From the NCBI GenBank assembly GCA_020912385.1, contig CP087219.1, positions 868,001 through 932,000 on the forward strand: 64,000 nucleotides of DNA, read 5' to 3'. This document shows positions 55,864 to 64,000 of this stretch, in pieces. A program made the position numbers and the translations under genes. The notes beneath the pieces were generated by a model. That model ran no database searches, was not told where the DNA came from, and worked only from the letters and a program-made list of their open reading frames with translations. How positions within the stretch are numbered: the stretch's first letter is position 1; each line of letters begins with the position of its first letter. The DNA is from Neofusicoccum parvum (Eukaryota; Ascomycota; Dothideomycetes; Botryosphaeriales; Botryosphaeriaceae).

Positions 55864-58800
55864 CTACAGGTAAAGGGACTGCGCAGCCACGAGATCCCGC
55901 CTGATCGCCTCGAGTGCCTTTTCGAACTTCTGCTCCAGGTCGCTGTTGCCCATCACCTTCGCGCCCTGCGCAATCTGCCGGAGAAGCTCCTCGAGACGTC
56001 GGAAGAGACGGATCAGGCTGCCTTCGTAGACGTCCGTCATTTTGCTGCACTTCTCGTTAGCACGTCGACATACCGGCCGCGTCCTGGGAGAACTCACCAA
56101 ATCTCTGCGAACGTTGCTCCCTTCGACCATGCGAAGACAACCTCCATCAACTGGTACTTGAAGCCATCCACGTACTCGTCCTCGTTGATCGCCAGCTTGC
56201 TCTCCTGCGAGACCTTCGCAATGACGCGCGCCTGTGCCTGGATGTCGCGGAACGGCTTCGCCAGTTCCTCCCTCAGCGTCGGCGTCTCGTTGCTCTTCTC
56301 CTCGAAGATGAAGCAGCTCAAAGCCGCAGCGCATTGCTCAGGCGTGAGTTCGTTGAAGAAGCCGTTGAACAGAAGCTCGCTCAGCACGAGCTCGTCTCCT
56401 GTGCTGATCTCGCACGCCACTCTGGCCTTGAGCTGCACAACATCGGCTTCGTTGATGAACCCGAGCCGTCGCAACACACGCTTCCGACACTTGAGTTCGT
56501 CTAGCTGTATGATGGACAGCGCGTTGTTGATCTGCTTCTTGACCTCCTTCATCTTGTTGCCGAGCTCGACCTTTGATGCGTACAGGTCGTACAAGTCTGG
56601 AAGTCTTGGTGAGTTGTGCAACGGGTTGGAAAGCATCCGGCACTCGAGCACTTCGATCTTCCGGAGAAGTTTCTTGAAGTTGTCGTCGGTAATTCCCATG
56701 TTCTCGATTGGGTCGAGGATGGCGATGCCATCAGGGAATCTTTTCTTGACTTCTTCAAGCGCCTTGCGAACGGAATTCCTCTGATCGGCAGACTTGAGAT
56801 CGGAAGGGAGGAAGATCCGCAAGTGTCCAATTGAGTCAATGCAAGACAGCAAAACCGGTACAACCTCCATCTTGCCCTTCTCACCCGCTGCCGGCGGACG
56901 CACACCCTGAGGCAGGTCTTGATTAAGCTGTGGGGCGAAGGTCACATCGCTTGCCACCTGGAGCAACACATCGACAACATAGGACTGCTGCGGCGGGATG
57001 TCTGAAGCCTTTTGACCCTTGCCGGGCTTCCGGTGCGTGTGGTTGACCACGGCACCCCAGCCGAAATCAAAATCCTTATGCTTTATGCGAACAAGACGAC
57101 CCGACTGCATGAACTGCAAGCAGTAGTTAGGGTGTGTGATGACTTCCCGCATGTCCTTCGTGTATTGGTTAATCTGTTGTCGCAGGTCGTAGTAGTCGCG
57201 AATGGTGCCCTCGTCCGGAATCTGCATACTAGCCTTCTCCTGCTCCAACTCAACCAAATCTGCCATAGATTAGAACCAAGCTTCAAGATATGCTTATACA
57301 AACTTACGTCTTTCGAGACCAGCAACGCTGGCAGTATTCTGGAATTGGAAGAAACACCGTTCAAGCATGAACTCGGGAGAGATGCCCTCAACGCGCATGA
57401 GGTTAAGGATCATGTTGTAGCTCAGGTAGAAGGCAGAATTGAGCTTGTCCTGCTCGCCTCGCACAATCTCCTTTGCTACAGTCGGCTCCATCTTCTCGTC
57501 AATCATCATGATGACGATACCACGGTCATCTAGACCACGTCTTCCAGCACGTCCGGACATCTGGATGAATTCAGATGGCGTCACCCAGCGCTGAGAAACA
57601 CCGTCGAATTTGCGAACACTCGTGAAGACTACCGTCTTCGCAGGCATGTTCAGACCAATGGAGAACGTCTCCGTCGCGAAGAGAACTTTAATGAGACCTT
57701 CCTGGAAGAGAATCTCGATGGTCTCCTTGAGGATAGGCAGTAGACCGGAATGATGAACACCGATGCCTCGCTTGAGCAACGGCAGCAGATGCTGGATTTG
57801 AGGCAGTTCTCTGTCCTGCTCACTCAGGGATTCGATCGCACTGTTGAACACCTTTGTAACCAGTTGCTTTTCCGAATCATCGTTGAAGGAAAGCGAGCTC
57901 ATCTGCAACGCAAGATTTTCGCACTCCCTCTTGCTGAAGCTGAAGACAATGACCGGATTGTAGTTTTTCATCATGATCATCTTCACGATCTTGTAGATGT
58001 CCGATGGTCCCTTCTGTCCGCCCTTGTTAAGCTTCTTGTCCTTGCCTTTGCCCTTGCGCTTTGCCATGGCATCGGCGGGATCATCTCCCTGCTTGTCGCT
58101 GATGGTCTGCATGGCTTTCTGAAAATTGTCTTCCCTGAACACACCCTTCTCGTCCACTATCAAATGTATACCGTCGGCGCCGGCGGGGAAGAAGTAATGC
58201 TGCAGGGGAGTGGGTCGGAAGTCCGTATAAACAACGTGGCAGGGCTGGTTATGGGTCTTGGTGATCCATTCGGCAAATTGCATAGCGTTCGGAATCGTGG
58301 CGGAAAGGAAGACGTAGCGGACTTTGTCGGGCAGGAGAATGATGGTCTCCTCCCAAACAACACCGCGGGCTACTCCGTGTCAGCAATTGCATCATTCTAA
58401 GTAAGAGGTCAACGTACACTTATCGCGCATGTAGTGCACCTCATCGAATATGACCCAAGCAACTTCGCGCATGATCTCGGATCCCCTGTAAAGCATGGAG
58501 CGCAGAATCTGGCGGATGTTAGCGATTGTCTTCATTGAGCGACCTTCGCGAACATACCTCCGTGGTCATGACCAAACACGTGGCGGTAGGGTTGATGGTA
58601 ACGTCTCCGGTCATGAGACCAACGTCGCCAAAGTCGGCCATGAACTCTCTGTACTTTTGGTTGCTGAGGGCTTTGATCGGACTCGTGTAGATTACTCTCT
58701 GGTTGTTCTTAAGGCAATGGGCGATGGCGTATTCGGCTACCACGGTTTTACCAGCGGACGTGTGGGCAGATACTAGTACACTCTCGTTGCGCTGGATCGA

Positions 58801-59280
58801 GTGGACCGACACCTGCTGGAAGGGATCCAGAGTGAACGGGTACTCGCGAGCGGGCTGCTCCGGCGGCGTGTGCTCAGAGATTGGAACGTAGTCATAATCC
58901 GGCGGCAGAGCAACCTGGTGCCTGACTTGATGGGACAGCACGACGGCGGTACCGTCCTTCTGGGCCTGCAGGCCGGCGGCGGCGGCGACCTCGCGAGACT
59001 GCTCGGTCTCGAAGCTGTCTGTAACAACAGGGTCGGGCTCGTCGCGTCGCAGGCGCTTCGCGGCCAGCTGGTCCGCTGCACCGTTGGCAGCAGCATCGTC
59101 GTCCTGGGGCGCGGGCGGTGCGTCGGTCATGGCAGCATCGCTTGCAGAAGCGTCGGGGTTGTCGTTCGAGGTCTTGACGGAGCCATTTGCCTGTCTCTTC
59201 TTGTTCTTCTTCGACTGCTTGGGCTGCTGGCCCTGGCCGGGCTGCGGCTCGCCGTCGAAGACGTCGAAGAGCTCGTCCAT
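55864..59280 (-). CDS. MTR4: Mtr4/Dob1 exosome RNA helicase
   Basis: Ski2-like DExH helicase that feeds RNA to the nuclear exosome, alone or in TRAMP. Five exons, 59280-58558, 58508-58418, 58369-57308, 57259-56098 and 56044-55864, give 1072 residues; all four introns are 48-53 nt. After an acidic, low-complexity N terminus come Walker [10 protein letters not shown] (171-179), the DEVH box (263-266), [31 protein letters not shown] and [18 protein letters not shown]. The KOW/arch insertion begins near [20 protein letters not shown], and the helical C-terminal domain ends [20 protein letters not shown] to QSLYL. Length matches yeast Mtr4 (1073). Confidence 0.96.
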
Positions 59281-60476
59281 GGCGGTGGTGGTGGGCAAGC
59301 ACCCTGGGGAGCGGAGCGGAGTTGACGGCCAGAAATGTCGACCAACTTTTGCGCTTGGACGCCACGATCGATCGCCGCCGCGCGCCCGCCGCCCTAAAGA
59401 AACAGCCAATCGGCCGCGACCGCCGGCCTCCGACCTACCCTCCTCCTCGTGTGACGTAGCTTCTTTGTTCCGCCCTCAGCCCTGTCCCCGACAATGCATT
59501 TATTTTCCTTCGTGCAGTTCGGCTATGCTAGCTCCCGCTCGATGCATCCAGTGCCGTTTCTGCTTCCGATGGCTCACGAGTCGAAACCGCGCACCTGGTC
59601 CGAAGTCGAGTGCTTGTCAGCGACGGCGTTCAACGTTGATCTTCCCTCGTCTTACCTCACTATACATACATGTGAATGGCCAAGCCAGAGCCCTTGTTTG
59701 CTCCCGTCTTGTTCTTTGGCCTTTGGAAAAAAGGCAGCAAGACCGAATTCTTGACCGTTGTGCTTAACCCCACGGCAAGAATTCACGATGCTACTGGGCC
59801 AATACACATACTCTGCTAACAGCCAGTGCACCCTGATTTCTGCAACCTATCTGGAGGTCCTCGTTCTCAGGAGAAGCGCCCTAGAGCCCTGCACTTCTAT
59901 CCTAAAGTTCGAATAAACAAAGAAGCTCGACACCCGCATTGGCGTGCTTCGCTCTTATAGCAGTTTTCACAAATCTCACTACCATAATCCGGATCGCACA
60001 GATTGGCTGGCTGTCTTCTTCATTGGCACCATACTCGTCGTCGCAGCGTAAAGAGGCTAAGCAGTGGCACGAAGCATGCAGGCTCTAGCAGCAGGCCCAG
60101 AGCAGCGTCGAGTGGCAACATCTCGCGACAAGCATCCTGTGTGCCAGGGCAGCCACGGAAGCGGAAGTTGTGCTAGAATTCGCGCCCCACCCGCCGATAT
60201 ACGAATGAGTGAATGCGTGCTTACTACTACCTACGTATTTATGTATGTGACGGTTCTGCTCGCTGGCTCGGCCGGTGCGCCAGTGCCGAAGTTAAGCCGA
60301 CGCGCGGCTCCCGCAACTTCGCGGGATCATGCGATGCGGCCAAGCTCGCTCTCTGCTCGCTGTACCACTCATCTCCACTCACCCTCCATACCCGGCAGTC
60401 TCCACGTCGCCAAAGTACGTGCCCAACACGCTGTAGATGGCATTGGCCGCCGGCCACAAGCGACTGACGTGCCCAG
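59281..60476. promoter_or_regulatory. Divergent intergenic region of MTR4 and COX8
   Basis: 1.2 kb between divergent start codons. No gene is seen. A GTACGT donor at 60,415 and a CGACTGACGTGCCCAG acceptor region ending at 60,476 predict a 62-nt intron in the COX8 5' UTR whose 3' splice site directly precedes the start codon. Confidence 0.45.
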
Positions 60477-60932
60477 ATGCTGTCCCGCTCCACCGTCCGC
60501 GTTGCCTCGCACGTCCAGAAGAGGGCCTTCTCCGCTACCCGCGCCAGGCTCTCCTCGCCCTACCACTACCCCGAGGTGCGCTGGAGCCCCCGAGCTTACC
60601 TCCGCTGACACTTGATACTGACTGAACCGCCAGGGGCCTCGCGTCCGTCTCTCTGCGCTCCGCCATCCCCGAGCCGCTATCCGCTAATCATCCACCAGAG
60701 CAACATTCCCTTCAACCCGCTGACCAAGTTCTTCGTCGTGCGCTACTGGACCTTCATGGGTGAGTTGGACAATGGTCGCAGTCGGAGCCGGAGGCTAACA
60801 GCAATGCAGCCGTTGGCTTTGCCGCGCCCTTCGGTGTTGCCGGTGAGCAGTCCCCACGTTCCTGCGACGACAGTGGGCGGATACTAATGCAGCCTCGGGC
60901 AAACAGTCTGGCAGACCAAGAAGGACCAGTAG
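60477..60932 (+). CDS. COX8: Cytochrome c oxidase subunit VIIc (Cox8), with a 9-nt microexon
   Basis: Small nuclear-encoded inner-membrane subunit of mitochondrial complex IV. Five exons, 60477-60575, 60634-60642, 60699-60759, 60810-60842 and 60907-60932, give 75 residues. Residues 1-24 (MLSRSTVRVASHVQKRAFSA) form an Arg/Ser-rich presequence. The mature part reads SSPYHYPEGPRSNIPFNPLT and KFFVVRYWTFMAVGFAAPFG, one membrane helix, then VAVWQTKKDQ. Exon 2 is only GGG CCT CGC, giving the G-P-R between YPE and SNIPF; this matches the filamentous-fungal family as I recall it. Introns are 58, 56, 50 and 64 nt. Coding sequence is half the gene length. Confidence 0.88.
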
Positions 60933-61284
60933 GCTGCAGTTGCGTTGGATTTGCAATAGAAGGGGTCACGGCGGAGGTCTAGGGCAGCACAGCGCAACGA
61001 GGCGCGTGTGGACATCGCAGTTGTACAAAAGGACATGCTCCCAGATGGCGGCTTCTAGACGAATTGAATCTCGTGAACTCAAAACACCAAACCCGGGCGT
61101 GGCGGGCGTGCGGAAGAGAGGCCAGGAGCATGTCCCTGCGTGGCGGGACGGTCTTGGCATGCGACGCTTCGGCTGACTAGCGTAACCTCGAAATTTTGAT
61201 TCGCCGGCACCCAGCAGCCTCTGCTCCACCGTCCGGCCATGCCCACGCAGCCTTGACGCTTGTTTTCTTTGCTCGTCGCTCACC
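60933..61284. other. Spacer between COX8 and ELP1
   Basis: 352 bp in tandem orientation; holds the COX8 3' UTR and ELP1 promoter. Nothing further seen. Confidence 0.5.
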
Positions 61285-64000
61285 ATGCGCAACCTGAGGT
61301 GTGTGCGGAACGCCGTCCGCAAAATCCCCGAGGATGCTCTCCCGCTCACGGCAACCGCATGGGACACCTCCGCCGACTCGCTAATCTGCACCTTTGGCCC
61401 GTCTGAGTCAAGTGCTGTCATCGAGCTCAAGCGCCTGGTTGACGCGGGCAGTACCGCACCAGATGCCTTCGCCTTGATAGCCTCGTGGGACGCCCCATGC
61501 CCCCTCCCCGACCTGGCCTGCGACAGGATTCTAAGCTTGCACTATTTCTCCGACACTTTGACATCGTGCCTCGTCCTCGCGGGAGGCGACATAGTGATTG
61601 TCAGAGAGGACCCTCTGCCGGGCGAGGACCTAATCGAAATCGTCGGCTCAGTAGACGCGGGCATCAGTGCGGCCGCCTGGTCTCCGGACGAAGAGCTTCT
61701 GGCCATCACCACCTGCGCCAGCACTCTTCTCTACATGACCCGGGACTTCGAAAATGTCACCAACATCACCTTCACTCCTGAAGACATCAGAGTCTCGAAC
61801 CACGTGTCTGTTGGCTGGGGCAAAGCCGAGACTCAGTTCAAAGGAAAGCGCGCCAAGGCGCTCAGGGACCCTACGATGCCTGAAAAGGTCGACGACGGCC
61901 TTCTGAGCTCTGTGGACCATGGAAAGGCCACCATCACTTGGAGGGGAGACGGCGCTTATCTTGCTGTGAACTCGGTTGAGTCTGGCAAGCGGCGTATGAT
62001 TCGTGTTTACTCAAGAGAAGGAGCTCTCGACAGCGTCAGCGAGCCTGTGGACTACCTCGAGGGTGCTCTGAGCTGGAGACCGGCAGGTAACATCATTGCC
62101 GGAGTTCAACGGCGAGACGATCGCATCGACGTCGTGTTCTTCGAGCGCAACGGACTGCGCCACGGCGAATTCGACCTCCGCCTGACCCCTGACGAGATGA
62201 AGACCTGGGGCAGGAATGTCAATCTCGCGTGGAACGCTGACTCTACCGTTCTTGCAGTCTGCTTCAGTGACCGCGTTCAGCTATGGACCATGGGCAACTA
62301 CCACTACTACCTAAAGCAAGAAATCAAGTGCACAGAAGAGCAAAGCGCCGTCTCTGTGGTGCAACCCCGGTGGAACCCCGAAAAAGCCCTGAGGCTATCC
62401 CTCTCTAGTCCTTGTAATACCGTTACCCACTGCCCTATCTGTAATATTGCTAACGGGCATGCAGATACCTCCAGGAGTCTTGAGTACGTCTTCTCGGTAT
62501 CTGGTTCTTCCACCATTCAGCCCAATGACTTCGGGACTGTCGCAGTCATCGATGGCAGTGAGTTCAAATATTTGCGGGGATGTCGTGAACGCTAAGACTC
62601 ACCACGCCTTAGAAACTTTGAGAGTGACACCGCTCCGCCTTGCAAACGTCCCGCCGCCGATGGCTCTCCATGAAGTAGTGCTCGAAAGTAACGCAACGGA
62701 TGTGGCGATCAACTCCTCTAGCACACTCATTGCGACCCTTCATGATTCCGAAGTATGCATCTACCGCTGCAACATCACCACCAAGACGGCGGAAGATCCT
62801 GTGCTTGACACCCGGCATTCCCTAGGGATACTAGCTTCTAAAGCTCGTCAAATTACCTTCCGTGGTGACTCCGATCTATTCGTTCTTCTCGACTCTGAGG
62901 ACATTGGTGAAAGTGTACTTTGTCACAAAGTCCTCGACCAGCCAGATTTCACGGTGCTCCCGCTGGCCTCGCCGCAGATATACTCTATCTTTACTTCCGT
63001 TGACTGCAGCATACTGTGCGTTCAGGACGATGACGGGTCAATATCTACTGTTCGTCAAGAGCATCTGGACGGACAGTCATCTGTCTGCAAATTTCCCGTC
63101 AGGCCCGCCTGGGCAGAGATGGTCTCGCATGACGAACATGTAAGCTTACCAGGTCTTCATACAAGGTACTTCTGCTGATAATATACGTTACAGAACATTG
63201 TATTTGGCTTGACAGCGAATGGCACATTGTATGCAAACGGAAGGCTGCTGGTGAAGAACTGCACTTCTGTCAGGGTCACACCCGCACATCTGGTCTTTAC
63301 CACAACACAACATCTTCTCAAGTTCGTGCATCTGGCTTCTGTCGAAGGTTTGCGGGACACAAATCAATAAGATCGAAGGTTGTTGCTGATCTATATCTAG
63401 AACTTGAGATTCCTCCGGATGAGCCAGAGAAGGACGAGCGATGCCGAAGTATTGAACGTGGAGCTCGCCTAGTCTCTGTCATGCCATCTTCCTATTCTGT
63501 TGTTCTGCAGATGCCCAGGGGCAATCTTGAGACCATATTCCCTCGAGCACTGGTCGTCGCAGGCATTCGCAGGAGCATTGCAGATAAGAAGTACAAGAAA
63601 GCATTCATGGCGTGTCGCAACCAGCGAGTCGACATGAACATCCTTCATGATCACATGCCGGAGCAATTCATGACATGCATTCAGCTTTTCCTTGACCAGC
63701 TCAAGAAGTTTACTCATGTGGATCTCTTCCTCTCTCAACTAAGGTAAGAGAAGAGTCTGACTTGTCCGGGAGGTGTGGCTGAATATGCAATAGGAACGAA
63801 GACGTGACGCAGACGATGTATAAGGAAACAGCCAAGAAACCGAACAGCAGTGCGGCTATCAATGGCGCTTCAAACGGAGAATCGGCATTCGATGTATCCA
63901 CTAAAGTCAACCGCATCTGCGATGCCTTCCTCGAGGTCCTCCAAAAACGCACACAAACAAATCTGCAGAACATCGTCACCGCAAACGTCTGCAAAACCCC
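61285..64000 (+). CDS. ELP1: Elongator complex subunit 1 (Elp1/Iki3), 5' part, truncated by window end
   Basis: Scaffold subunit of Elongator, which makes the cm5/mcm5 modification at tRNA wobble uridine 34. Exons seen are 61285-62413, 62465-62557, 62613-63139, 63194-63347, 63401-63743 and 63794 to beyond 64000; introns are 50-55 nt and all joins keep phase. About 800 residues are covered out of roughly 1300 expected. The N-terminal WD40 propellers include AWSPDEELLAITT, ATITWRGDGAYLAVNSVE, LSWRPAGNIIAGVQRRDD and VNLAWNADSTVLAVCFSDRV. The second propeller carries PPNDFGTV-like QPNDFGTVAVIDGKTLRVTP across intron 2. The TPR-like helical part begins near LETIFPRALVVAGIRRSIAD. The ATG lies in CACCATGC. 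Confidence 0.95.

Overview
The window is nuclear DNA of a filamentous ascomycete (Pezizomycotina, possibly Dothideomycetes; the class is inference). The genes carry many 48-70 nt GT-AG introns with branch sites such as GCTAAC or CTGAC a few bases before the acceptor. Every confident gene is a fungal housekeeping or signalling orthologue. Nothing bacterial, viral or plasmid-like is seen. Eighteen protein genes and one split tRNA gene were reconstructed, most by joining exons and checking phase at each junction.

Layout. 0-8.6 kb: NUP133 then a palmitoylated casein kinase I (YCK type), both plus strand. 8.6-12.8 kb: a convergent gap with tRNA-Tyr(GTA). 12.8-16.6 kb: divergent pair GCD7 (eIF2B beta) and NEM1. 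16.6-18.5 kb: an AT-richer gap with the relic of a small cysteine-rich secreted protein. 18.5-22.1 kb: divergent pair UTP25 and eIF3f. 22.1-24.3 kb: a gap with an unrecognised, broken coding region. 24.3-29.7 kb: CHK1 and flbA, minus strand. 29.7-40.6 kb: an 11 kb gap, first very GC-rich with many short tandem repeats, then AT-richer, with no supportable gene. 40.6-44.2 kb: divergent COX18 and ALG11. 44.2-46.4 kb: a second GC-rich repeat patch. 46.4-48.8 kb: SOK1. 50.0-59.3 kb: a minus-strand run of an SCP2-type thiolase, a DUF7918-like protein, STS1 and MTR4. 60.5-64 kb: COX8 and the 5' part of ELP1, which runs off the edge.

The genes do not form one pathway. Themes recur: translation and RNA metabolism (GCD7, eIF3f, UTP25, MTR4, ELP1, tRNA-Tyr), signalling (YCK, CHK1, flbA, SOK1), the nuclear envelope and pore (NUP133, NEM1, STS1), and mitochondrial complex IV (COX18 assembles it, COX8 is a subunit). 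Neighbours are often divergent with short shared promoters.

The most interesting unexplained material is a TA-flanked MITE-like element at 482-744, two decayed genes in convergent gaps (17.3-17.9 kb and 23.1-24.0 kb), a perfect 17-bp inverted repeat around tRNA-Tyr, a 9-nt microexon in COX8, a GC-AG intron in NEM1 and the repeat-rich GC island at 29.8-38 kb. No new multi-gene system could be supported.
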